The notes beneath the pieces are model-generated. The model was not told the origin of the DNA. It searched no databases and saw only the letters and a list, made by a program, of their open reading frames with translations. Below are positions 47,191-55,836 of a stretch of DNA of 64,000 bases, piece by piece (within the stretch, counting starts at the first letter, position 1; each line of letters begins with the position of its first letter). The position numbers and the translations under genes were made by a program. Source of the DNA: JAWKZG01 sp041396125 (GTDB lineage Bacteria; Pseudomonadota; Gammaproteobacteria; Competibacterales; Competibacteraceae); contig JAWKZG010000025.1 of assembly GCA_041396125.1 (NCBI GenBank), forward strand, positions 7,453-71,452, read 5' to 3'.

Positions 47191-48480
47191 ATGTCATCCG
47201 CTGCTGATCTGCCAAAACCGTTGGCCGAACGCTTACGCCCCCGACAGCTGACCGATATTCACGGCCAGGGGCATCTACTGGCACCCGGCAAACCCCTGTA
47301 TCGCGCTATCGTCAGCGGCCAGCCGCATTCCATGGTGTTATGGGGACCACCCGGCACTGGCAAAACGACTCTGGCAATGCTGATTGCCCGCCACTGCCAG
47401 GCGGATTTCATTACCTTGTCGGCGGTCATGGCCGGCGTCAAGGATGTACGCACGGCGGTGGACAGCGCCAAGCAACTCTGGCGCGCACAACAACAGCGCA
47501 CGGTGCTGTTCATCGATGAAGTACACCGCTTCAACAAAGCCCAGCAAGATGCTTTTTTGCCACATATCGAAGACGGCACACTGTTATTCATCGGAGCTAC
47601 CACCGAAAACCCGAGCTTCTCGCTCAACAATGCCTTATTGTCGCGAGTCCGGGTCTATGTGCTGAAAAGCCTTACCCAGGATGACCTGATCGCAGTCATC
47701 GAACGGGCCCTGGACGAACTGTCACTGACCTTGAGCAGCGAACAGAAGAAAATGCTGGCGCAGGCCGCTGACGGCGATGCACGCCGGGTGCTGATTCTGC
47801 TCGATTTATTAACAGAACTGGTCACGGCGGGCGAAACCCTCGACCAGGCGCTGCAGGCAATCATGTCCGAGGGATTGCGCCGTTTTGATAAGGGTGGCGA
47901 TGAATTCTACGATCAGATCTCGGCGCTGCATAAAGCAGTGCGCGGCAGCAATCCAGACGCCGCTTTATACTGGCTGGCCCGCATGCTGGATGGTGGCGGT
48001 GATCCTTATTATATCGCCCGGCGCATCCTGCGTATGGCTTCCGAGGACATTGGCAATGCCGATCCGCGAGCCTTGCAAATAGCGCTAAATGCCTGGCAAA
48101 GCTTTGAACGTCTGGGCAGCCCCGAAGGCGATCTTGCGCTGGCCCAGGCGGTGGTTTATCTGGCCTGCGCGGCCAAAAGCAATGCCGTTTATACAGCCTT
48201 TAAACAGGCCATGCACACAGTTAAAAACGGCGGCACACTGCCAGTTCCCGAGCATTTGCGTAATGCCCCTACCGCACTGGCGAAACAAATGGGACACGGC
48301 AAAAACTATCGCTACGCCCACGACGAACCCGGTGCGTTCGCCGCTGGCGCGACCTATTTTCCCAACGAACTGGGTGAATTGGAATACTACCAACCCGTAG
48401 AACGGGGACTGGAAATCAAAATCAAACAGAAACTGGATTACCTGCGCACCTTGAACCAAAACGCAGCCCCCAAGGCTTAA
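47191..48480 (+). CDS. rarA: Replication-associated recombination protein RarA (MgsA)
   Basis: AAA+ ATPase of the clamp-loader class acting at stalled replication forks. The 429-residue product has PLAERLRPRQLTDIHGQGHLL, Walker A GPPGTGKTT (52-60), Walker B FIDEVHRFNKAQQD, sensor region GATTENPSFSLN and the C-terminal MgsA domain with DPYYIARRILRMASEDIG. It follows lolA after 19 bp. serS, common downstream in E. coli, is absent. Confidence 0.95.
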   Translation: MSSAADLPKPLAERLRPRQLTDIHGQGHLLAPGKPLYRAIVSGQPHSMVLWGPPGTGKTTLAMLIARHCQADFITLSAVMAGVKDVRTAVDSAKQLWRAQQQRTVLFIDEVHRFNKAQQDAFLPHIEDGTLLFIGATTENPSFSLNNALLSRVRVYVLKSLTQDDLIAVIERALDELSLTLSSEQKKMLAQAADGDARRVLILLDLLTELVTAGETLDQALQAIMSEGLRRFDKGGDEFYDQISALHKAVRGSNPDAALYWLARMLDGGGDPYYIARRILRMASEDIGNADPRALQIALNAWQSFERLGSPEGDLALAQAVVYLACAAKSNAVYTAFKQAMHTVKNGGTLPVPEHLRNAPTALAKQMGHGKNYRYAHDEPGAFAAGATYFPNELGELEYYQPVERGLEIKIKQKLDYLRTLNQNAAPKA

Positions 48481-48482
48481 GC

Positions 48483-48881
48483 ATGCCACTCAACAGCACC
48501 TTCTTTCATACGCGGCGCTTACCTGATTTACCTGATACGCTGGCACCGGACGGCTCGGCAGTCCGTCTTTTGCTGCGCCTGAACGGCGGCAGTATGGCGC
48601 ATTTTGAGCTGGCAGCCGGGCAGACCTCTATTGCTGTAGCGCACCGGACCGTCGAGGAATTATGGTTTTTTCTTGATGGCCGGGGCGAAATGTGGCGCAA
48701 ACTTGATGACCAGGAAAGTGTTGTCACCGTCGAGGCGGGTGTCTCGATCAGTATTCCCTGCGGCACGCACTTTCAGTTCCGTGCCTTTGCAGAACACCCG
48801 CCATTGGCCGCAATCGCTGTGACAATGCCGCCCTGGCCGGGCGAGGACGAAGCGTATAGAGTCAGCGGACTCTGGTTATAG
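48483..48881 (+). CDS. Cupin-fold protein
   Basis: 132-residue single-domain cupin. The conserved core includes HRTVEELWFFLDGRGEMWRK and the second motif with GVSISIPCGTHFQF, which carry His and Glu for metal or sugar binding. It starts 2 bases after rarA and may be cotranscribed with it. No substrate can be assigned; small sugar isomerases and regulators share the fold. It is convergent with the TRAP genes. Confidence 0.75.
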   Translation: MPLNSTFFHTRRLPDLPDTLAPDGSAVRLLLRLNGGSMAHFELAAGQTSIAVAHRTVEELWFFLDGRGEMWRKLDDQESVVTVEAGVSISIPCGTHFQFRAFAEHPPLAAIAVTMPPWPGEDEAYRVSGLWL

Positions 48882-48924
48882 CTTGCCCCCGCCCGCCCCA
48901 GATTCAAGCGACATTACTGCTGCA

Positions 48925-50800
48925 TTACTCCTGCGTCAGGCGTAGCCTGAACTGGGTCAGCAGCACCAGTCCCAGCAGACTCAAACCAATAGCATCGGTG
49001 AGCACGCCCGGTTTGATCAGGACAAAAGCAGCCGCGATCAGGCAGAGCCGCTGCCAGTAGCTGGCAGGTGTCAGCAAATAACCGATAAAACCTCCAGAAA
49101 GGCAAACCACGCCCACTATCGCCGTGATCGTGGTGATCACAATCGTGTTCCAGTCACCAATCAGCAGCAGGGATGGACCGAAGACAAAAAAGTACGGCAC
49201 GATATAGCCGGTTGCACCCAGTTTCAGCGCGGCCAGACCGGAATCCCACAGGCCAGCGCGAGAGATGCCATTGGCAGCGTATACGGCCATTGCGACCGGC
49301 GGGGTGATAGCAGACAGGATTGCAAAATAAAACACGAACATATGCGCCGCCTCGACGATAACGCCAAGTTTAACAAGCGCCGGTACCAATAGTGCCACCT
49401 GGACGATATACGCCGGGGTGGTGGGCATGCCCATGCCGAGGACAATACCGGCCAGCATGGTCAGTACCAGGGCCAGTACCAGACTGTTTTGCGAAGCGGT
49501 CAGCACCAGACTGGTAAATTCGATCCCCAGTCCGGTCAGTGTGATCACGCCGATAACAATACCGGCACAGGCGCAGGCCAGGGCCACCGACACCGTATTG
49601 CGCGCACCGGCGACCAGGGCATCAACCAGATTGTCCAGCTTGACATAGTGCCGGGTACTCGACCGCAGCAAGGCCGTCGGGACGACCGAGACAATCCCGC
49701 ACAGTGCCGCAAACGGTGCACTATATCCCGCCATCAACACGCTGATAATGATCAGCAAAGGCAAGAACAAATGGCCACGTTCGAGCAACACTGTCCCTAG
49801 ACGCGGTAATTCTTCGCGCGGCAAGCCCTTCATGCCGGTACGTTTGGCCTCGAAATGCACCGCACAAAACACTGCCAGAAAATAAAGTACTGCGGGAACC
49901 AGGGCAAACGCGGCCACCGAGAGGTAACTGATGCCCATAAACTCTGCCATCACAAAGGCCGCTGCCCCCATAATCGGCGGCATAATCTGGCCCCCGGTTG
50001 AAGCGACCGCCTCGACCGCACCGGCAAACGAGGCTTTATAGCCAATCCGCTGCATCATCGGGATGGTAAACGTGCCGGTTGTCATGACGTTGGCGACCGC
50101 ACTGCCGGATACCGTACCGAACAGCCCGCTGGTAATACAGGCAACTTTGGCCGGCCCCCTGCGGTATGACCGGTCAGACTCATGGCAAAATCCATGAACA
50201 ACTGACCTGTTCCAGTACGTTCAACCAGAGCACCAAACAGAATAAATAACATCACATACGTTGCCGAAACGCTGGCTGGTATGCCGAATATCCCTTCGGT
50301 GGTGAGATACATCTGTTCCAGCAGCAGGGCCGGATCGGTATCCACCCAGAACATCGCATACAGTAAAAAAGTCCAGCAGTCAGCGGCAAAGCCATACCAA
50401 CCGAGCGGCGCGTCGCCTCCAGCAATACCGCAATCATCAACCAGCCGAAGACAAAATCAATTGTGCGCAGATCGTCAACATAAATCATACGGTTGATAAT
50501 GTAATCACGCTCTATGACCGGATAGGCGGTGACGACAATACTGGCTGCCAATAATAGCCAGCTGAGCAGATTGGGACGATCTATCGAGTTGGCTTTACGC
50601 GCCGGTAGAATCAGGAATGCCAGCACCAGGGCGAAACCGATATGGGTGCTGCGCAGGGTAAACGCATTAGGCGGGCCGTAGAATGCAATAAACAGATGAA
50701 AAGCCGTCATGCTCAGGCCGACCAACGTGATGACACGGGCGGCGAACTGGGGCGAGGTCAAATAAGCAGTAGTAGATGGCGTAGTGGATTGGTCAGACAC
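48925..50800 (-). CDS. TRAP transporter fused permease (TAXI type), two frameshifts
   Basis: Large membrane protein combining the small and large TRAP permease subunits, paired with the TAXI receptor upstream. Motifs include GLFGTVSGSAVANVMTTGTF, EAVASTGGQIMPPIMGAAAFVMAEF, GLGIEFTSLVL and GMGMPTTPAYIVQVAL, characteristic of DctM-like permeases. Frame breaks occur at the A run 50365-50370 and the C run 50155-50159; adding one base at each gives 626 codons. The start is likely GTG 50800 (SDQSTTPSTT), after CAGGG. Confidence 0.85.
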
Positions 50801-50953
50801 TGAGAAACCCTGTCGGCAAAAAATCGGCAACAGCAAACTTTATACTTCCGCCCCGGCCGTGCCAGGTACGCAAGCCGCTTACTGTTGACGACCCTTATTA
50901 TCGGCGTATGTCCCGCTGCTGACTGAGCTGCAACAGCGGATCACCTGCTACCC

Positions 50954-50976
50954 GACGGCGCTTGGCACGCGCCGTC
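50954..50976 (-). repeat. Stem-loop between TAXI receptor and permease
   Basis: Perfect 8-bp stem GACGGCGC / GCGCCGTC with a 7-nt loop, 18 bp after the receptor stop and before the permease. There is no T tract. In TRAP operons such hairpins commonly protect the abundant receptor mRNA and lower permease expression. Confidence 0.55.
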
Positions 50977-50993
50977 AGCTTGCAGCGCGCTGC

Positions 50994-51947
50994 TTATAGC
51001 AGGCCCTGCTCCTGGTAAAAACGACGGGCACCTTCGTGCAGCGGTACACCGGTTTCAGCCGCCATGGATTCTGCTGTAGTGTTTTGCATCGCCTTGGCAA
51101 TAGAAACCAAATCGCCTAAATTTTCATTGATTGCTTTCAGAATGCCATACACCAGATCAGCGTCCAGCGAGCATTGCGCAATAATATGGGTGGAATAACC
51201 GATAGTCGGTACATCGGCGTCCTGGCCCGGATAGCTGCCGGCTGGCACTATAGTACGCTGATAGCCGGGATTCAGCTTCTGCATGGACTGCAGGCTTTCA
51301 TCGTTGATCGGCACCATCTTGATGTCGCGGGAAGCTGCCAGATCCATGATCGCACCCGCCGGAACAGTCGTGCCGAGCGTAAAGACCTGGGCATTGCCGT
51401 CTTTCATCAACGCTACCGAATCGGTATACGAGCCGTAATTCACCCGTGACATATCGTCATAGCTCATACCGTGCGCCTGCAGCAGATGACCGGTAATTGC
51501 TTCGCCGGTATTGCCTTTTTTCTGGGCTGCCAGCGAATGGCCTTTGAAATCCATCGGACTTTCGATACCGGAGTCGGCCAGTGCGACCACCTGAAAATAC
51601 TGCGGATACAAGGTTGCAACATTGCAGACATTATCCTGCTTGACATCAAACGGCGGGTTGCCATTGATGCCGTCCACGGTCGAAACCGAATTCGCGAAGC
51701 CCAGATCGGCTTTACCGGCGTTCACCGCTTTAACATTGGCGATACCCGCGCCGGGCAATACCTGCACTGCACTACCGTCCATCGCCTGTTCAACGATATT
51801 CTTGATTGCGCCGCCCAGGGGATACCAGGAACCGCCTTGTGGACCCGTCATCAGTTTGACCTGCTGGGCCTGAACCGCTCCGCTCAGCAATACGCCAAGA
51901 CCAATCAGTGCAGTGCCCAGAACTTTAGCTGTCAGATGAGATTGCAT
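50994..51947 (-). CDS. TRAP transporter solute receptor, TAXI family
   Basis: Periplasmic binding protein for the adjacent permease. The 317-residue product has a signal peptide (cleavage near VQAQ), then LMTGPQGGSWYPLGGAI and LPGAGIANVKAVNAGKADLGF, the TAXI hallmarks. ATG 51947 is used; AGGAGGAG lies upstream and a TTG two codons earlier is also possible. The ligand is unknown; TAXI receptors often bind dicarboxylates or amino acids. A strong terminator upstream isolates it from the dehydrogenase gene. Confidence 0.9.
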   Translation of the reverse strand: MQSHLTAKVLGTALIGLGVLLSGAVQAQQVKLMTGPQGGSWYPLGGAIKNIVEQAMDGSAVQVLPGAGIANVKAVNAGKADLGFANSVSTVDGINGNPPFDVKQDNVCNVATLYPQYFQVVALADSGIESPMDFKGHSLAAQKKGNTGEAITGHLLQAHGMSYDDMSRVNYGSYTDSVALMKDGNAQVFTLGTTVPAGAIMDLAASRDIKMVPINDESLQSMQKLNPGYQRTIVPAGSYPGQDADVPTIGYSTHIIAQCSLDADLVYGILKAINENLGDLVSIAKAMQNTTAESMAAETGVPLHEGARRFYQEQGLL

Positions 51948-51992
51948 ATTCAAGTGCTCCTCCTACCAGGTAGGTTTAATTGTTTAAAAACC

Positions 51993-52036
51993 AAAAATTA
52001 TGGCAGCGCGGCAGGGCTGTATGCTGCCGCGCTGCC
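51993..52036 (-). terminator. Intrinsic terminator after the dehydrogenase-aldolase operon
   Basis: Perfect 13-bp stem, GGCAGCGCGGCAG pairing with CTGCCGCGCTGCC around a 9-nt loop. On the minus strand it is followed by ATAATTTTTGG. It lies 24 bp after the dehydrogenase stop and before the TRAP receptor, so the two operons are transcribed separately. Confidence 0.85.
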
Positions 52037-52059
52037 TGAAACTAAGGCGAGCAATTCTA

Positions 52060-53189
52060 TTAGCCTGTGGCTCCTGTTCGCAACGCTTCGATAGCCTCGT
52101 CGTCCAAACCGACTGAATGCGCGGCGGCAACTATCGACTGCCAGGCATCAGGCGGCAGGGGCACGCCATCGCGTTCACGCTGGGCCCGGTTGCGTCGTTC
52201 CATGTCACCGGGGATCAGTACCTCGCCGTTCGCCTCAGCGGGGCGCGAGCTTTTGAAAAACTCGATATACTGACGCGCTTCCTGTGCAAAGCCGTGGTCA
52301 CTGTCGAAAAACTCCAGCGCCAGATAAATCGACAGCATGCCATTACAAATAGGCCGCGAGCGCTCGTCGAGCGTACCGGCACAGCCGGAACCCGTCAACG
52401 CGCCAGCCAGCATCTCGCACAGAAAGGCCAGCCCCGAGCCTTTGTGTTCACCCATTGCACGCAAGGCACCAGCACCATCCCGTGGATTGGGCGAGCGGTC
52501 GGGTGTGACCTCGCCATACAATAACAGAGGGTCATTCCCGAGCGTGCCGTCCGGACCGATCAGACTGCCCTGCGGTATCGGTTTGCCGCCTTTCTGTGCG
52601 ACCAGTACCTTGCCTTCAGCCACGACCGAGGTCGCGAAATCGTGAATGACCGGCGGCCCGTCGGGCAGCGGAATACCGATTGCAATCGGGTTGGTGGACA
52701 TACGCCGGTCCACACCACCGAAGGGCGCAACCAGCAGACTGCCCGAGACATTAACGAAATGCAGGGAAACCTGATTGGCCGCAGCCGCCATTTCCGCCCA
52801 GTCGCCGATTCGTCCCAAATGCCCGGAATGGCGCAGCGCAATAATGCTCACACCATGCTGCCGGGCTTTGTCGATACCCAATTGTACCGCCTGCGGGCCG
52901 ATAGTCTGGCCAAAACCGTACTGACCATCAACGATGGCCATGACCTCGTTCTCGGTGATAGTGGTCAGGGTCTGGCCGGCTTTAACGCGGCCTTCACGCA
53001 GCCATTCGACGTAACGCTGCGTACGAATCACACCGTGGCTGTCATGCCCGGTAAGGCTTGCACTGGTCAGGTAATAGCCGATCCGGGCGCTTCCTCAGGA
53101 TCGCAGCCGGCCCGCTCAAATACAGTGGCGACCAGGCGCCGCAATGCATCAACCGGTATCAAGACAGCCGTATTGGAAGAGTCTGCCAC
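52060..53189 (-). CDS. Ldh2-family (malate/L-lactate/sulfolactate type) dehydrogenase, one frameshift
   Basis: NAD(P)-dependent 2-hydroxyacid oxidoreductase of the LDH2/MDH2 fold. Conserved features are GHDSHGVIRTQRY (catalytic His), RHSGHLGRIGDWAEMAA, STNPIAIGIP and GEHKGSGLAFLCEMLAGALTGSG. The N-terminal 38 residues from GTG 53189 are in a different frame; one missing base in the GGG run at 53085-53087 restores 377 codons. Its start lies 7 bp after the aldolase stop, so they form an operon. The substrate could be malate, ureidoglycolate or (2R)-3-sulfolactate; I cannot choose. Confidence 0.85.
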
Positions 53190-53196
53190 CGGCCGC

Positions 53197-53955
53197 TTAC
53201 CCTTTGGTTGCCTTGACTGCGTCACTTGCTGCTGCTGACAGCAGGCGAATATCGCTGCCGATCGTAACCATATCGAAACCCTGCTCGATCATACGCCGCG
53301 CATAAGCGGGCTCCAGACAATGAATACCGGCACTGATGCCGGCGGTCTTGGCTGCCTTGCGGATTTTTTCGATAGCCTCCACCACAACCGGTTCTTCCTG
53401 GTCCAGCTTGGGTGCATAACCCATCGACAGGCTTAAATCGGAAGGTCCGATATATACCCCGTCCAGCCCCGGTGTAGCAGCGATAGCCTCAACATTATCG
53501 AGTGCCTGGCGGGTTTCGATCATGGCCAGTGTCAGTACTGTATCGTTGGCATGCTGGGCATAATCGGCACCGGCATACATAACCGCGCGGGTCGGCCCGA
53601 AGCTGCGCTGTCCGACCGGTGCATAACGGCAATACGAGACAAAGCGCTGGGCATCTTCCGGCGTGTTGATCATCGGACAGATAATGCCATAGGCACCGGC
53701 GTCCAGCAGTTTCATGATGATACCCGCTTCCAGCCAGGGTACCCGTGCCAGCGGTGTGGCATCTTTGCTGGAAACAGCCTGCAGCATGGTCAGCGCCGTC
53801 TGGTAATCGACCAGGCCGTGTTGCAGATCGATAGTCAGGGAATCCCATCCCTGGTGCGCCATGAACTCGGCGCTGACACTGCTCGGAATCGACAACCAGC
53901 CATTGACGGTTGCCTGCCCCTTCGACCAGGCCTCTTTGATATTATTATTTCGCAT
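53197..53955 (-). CDS. HpcH/HpaI family aldolase
   Basis: Class II (metal-dependent) pyruvate aldolase of the HpcH/HpaI fold, 252 residues. Active-site features are LTIDLQHGLVDY (His), PLARVPWLEAG (Arg), MIETRQALDNVEAI (Glu) and YIGPSDLSLSMGY (Asp). It should split a hydroxy-oxo acid to pyruvate plus an aldehyde or oxo acid. ATG 53955 follows AAGGTGG. It is the first gene of an operon with the Ldh2 dehydrogenase. A strong dyad lies 33 bp upstream. The exact substrate is unclear. Confidence 0.88.
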   Translation of the reverse strand: MRNNNIKEAWSKGQATVNGWLSIPSSVSAEFMAHQGWDSLTIDLQHGLVDYQTALTMLQAVSSKDATPLARVPWLEAGIIMKLLDAGAYGIICPMINTPEDAQRFVSYCRYAPVGQRSFGPTRAVMYAGADYAQHANDTVLTLAMIETRQALDNVEAIAATPGLDGVYIGPSDLSLSMGYAPKLDQEEPVVVEAIEKIRKAAKTAGISAGIHCLEPAYARRMIEQGFDMVTIGSDIRLLSAAASDAVKATKG

Positions 53956-53987
53956 GATGTAGTCCACCTTCTGGGTTGAGTAATTCA

Positions 53988-54021
53988 CTCATGCCCCTGC
54001 TGCGTGCGGCAGGCGCATGAG
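53988..54021 (-). promoter_or_regulatory. 13-bp inverted repeat upstream of the aldolase, likely operator
   Basis: CTCATGCCCCTGC and GCAGGCGCATGAG form 13-bp arms with one mismatch around the spacer TGCGTGCG. The centre is about 50 bp before the aldolase ATG. The near-perfect symmetry suggests a dimeric regulator (GntR, LacI or LysR type) rather than a terminator, since no T tract follows. Confidence 0.5.
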
Positions 54022-54396
54022 CAATAGCATATTGGGAAGTAACGATTGTTTTCCCTCAGGCTGCCTGCAAGGGATTATTCCTGCGGACAAAAATTCACTG
54101 AGCGTTGTTGGGCTGAGCAATCTGGCAGAGTTCAGGTCGCCGTCCAGATATCCAGCTTATAGTGCTGGTTTTTTTACCGCCAGGCGTAACGCGCTTTCTG
54201 AGATGACTAACAGTATGATGCAGACTGACGCTAATCTTGTTTAATTGCAATAAAGACTCAGAAGCTGGTGCCGGTTTGCACTGCTGAACACGTCCAGAAC
54301 TGTACTGCGGCTATGCTTGCCACACAAACACTGGCCTAGCGTATCCTGATCCAGCCTGGCAACGCGGGTAGCATCGCTAAGAATAGCCGATAATGG
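54022..54396. other. Intergenic region upstream of the aldolase operon
   Basis: No convincing gene. A 75-codon frame on the plus strand (54017-54244) has no ribosome-binding site, no recognisable motif and runs through a terminator hairpin. The terminator at 54152-54175 is the only clear structure. Confidence 0.6.
54152..54175 (+). terminator. Orphan intrinsic terminator on the plus strand
   Basis: CCAGC-TTATAGT-GCTGG followed by seven T is a textbook small terminator, yet no plus-strand gene lies upstream; the nearest gene (aldolase) is on the other strand. It may end a small RNA or be a relic. Confidence 0.55.
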
Positions 54397-54660
54397 CTAT
54401 AAATCCAGCCTGCCAATATTACTAAAGCCGACATTATCGCTGCCACCCGGGAAATGCAATCTTATCACATAAGCCTGCTGCAGCACGGCCTCGGGCACCT
54501 TGACAGATGCACTATGGTGTCGTTTGCAGACCACCGCCCGGCAAGCACATTGAACATGCCATGATTTCTGCACGAGTCTGCTACGATAAGCACCAGCAGG
54601 CGTTGCCTCAAGCAACACCCTGAAGAGGTTTCCGAAAGGGGGAATGCCCCCGGCAAGGCG
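54397..54660 (-). pseudogene. Decayed protein-coding relic, family unknown
   Basis: The minus strand reads VKVPEAVLQQAYVIRLHFPG then GSDNVGFSNIGRLDL and a stop at 54397, which looks like a real protein C-terminus. Immediately upstream, a protein-like stretch (GMFNVLAGRWSANDTIVHLS) is in another frame, and further upstream FRVLLEATPAG is back in the first. No start codon or full domain remains. I do not recognise the family. Its proximity to the polysaccharide-modification genes may be a hint. Confidence 0.35.
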
Positions 54661-54759
54661 CAATAACGGTCGTTTCTTACGTCCTGGGAACCCCCAAAAG
54701 CGCTCAGGGATGGGACTTTTGAAACAAGCTCTTTGTCTGCCGGAGAAAGTGATCAAACC

Positions 54760-55830
54760 ATGAATGCAACACAACACGATCAACGCTACCAATACGCCAT
54801 CGATTTGCAGGGAGACAGCACCGCCAATAGGGTACTCAACTTCGTCGGCCACGGCAAAAAAGTCCTGGAGCTGGGCTGCGGGCCTGGTGCCATGACGCGG
54901 GTCATGCACGAGCGCCTCGACTGCCAGGTCAGTGCGCTGGAAATCGACCCGGAGCTGGCACAGCTGGCCGAGCCGTATTGTGAAAAGCTTTATCTGGCCG
55001 ACCTGGAAACCTTTGACTTTGCTGCCACCTTCGCCAATCAGCGCTTTGATATCGCGATTGCTGCGGATGTGCTGGAGCATTTGAAAGATCCCTGGACCTG
55101 CCTGCGCCAAGTGCGAGAGGTGCTGCAACCGGACGGTTGTCTGATCGTATCAATACCCAATATCGCGCATAATGCGATTATTGCGCAATTGCTCGCCGGC
55201 CGCTTTCCTTACCAGGATAAAGGCCTGCTGGACTATACCCATCTACGCTTTTTCACCCGGCGCGACATCGAATCCTTATTACTGGAAACCGGATTTCTGC
55301 CGCAAGCCTGGCAGCGCAACATCGTGCCTGAGCACAAGACCGAGTTCGGCGCCTCCTGGAATGCGTTACCCGAACCCCTGCAAGCAGCACTGGCCCACGC
55401 TGAAGACGGCCAGGTTTATCAATATATTGTGCAGGCCCGTCCAACCACCGAGGCCGCCTGGCTGGCCCATATCAGCGCCGAGAACAAAGCCCTGCAGGTA
55501 AAATTTGCCGGCCTGGAGGATGATTTACGGATCGCCCGCAAAGAACGGGAAGAGTACGCCCAGGCTTTTCACCAGGCACGCGACTTGCTGGCTGAAAAAG
55601 AAAAGAAAATCGCTGAATATGCCGAAGCTTTCGAGCAGGCCCGCACCGAGTTAGCGCAACGGGTGCAAGAATGTGACGACGTCAACAAAGCCTTTAACGA
55701 GGCGCGCGACGCTATCGCCCGCCTGGAAAAAGAACGCGATGATCTCGCTCACCAGCTCGCTCATACCGATCAGCCCTTGCTGCGTAAAATCGTACGCAAA
55801 CTAAAACGGCTCCTGAGCAGCACTACTTGA
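54760..55830 (+). CDS. SAM-dependent methyltransferase with C-terminal coiled coil
   Basis: 356-residue protein. Residues about 5-210 form a class I methyltransferase with motif I VLELGCGPGAMTRVM, motif II-like SALEIDPEL, and FDIAIAADVLEHLKDPW, HLRFFTRRDIESLL. From about 245 to 345 it is a long charged coiled coil (ENKALQVKFAGLEDD, AEKEKKIAEYAEAFEQA), ending in a basic tail RKIVRKLKRLL. The layout recalls methyltransferases that cap polysaccharide chains, where the coiled coil acts as spacer, but no kinase domain is present. It is convergent with the hydrolase, 6 bp apart. Confidence 0.85.
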   Translation: MNATQHDQRYQYAIDLQGDSTANRVLNFVGHGKKVLELGCGPGAMTRVMHERLDCQVSALEIDPELAQLAEPYCEKLYLADLETFDFAATFANQRFDIAIAADVLEHLKDPWTCLRQVREVLQPDGCLIVSIPNIAHNAIIAQLLAGRFPYQDKGLLDYTHLRFFTRRDIESLLLETGFLPQAWQRNIVPEHKTEFGASWNALPEPLQAALAHAEDGQVYQYIVQARPTTEAAWLAHISAENKALQVKFAGLEDDLRIARKEREEYAQAFHQARDLLAEKEKKIAEYAEAFEQARTELAQRVQECDDVNKAFNEARDAIARLEKERDDLAHQLAHTDQPLLRKIVRKLKRLLSSTT

Positions 55831-55836
55831 AACGTC

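Noticed and set aside
54017..54244. 75-codon plus-strand gene
   Set aside because: No ribosome-binding site, no motif, and it passes through a strong terminator.
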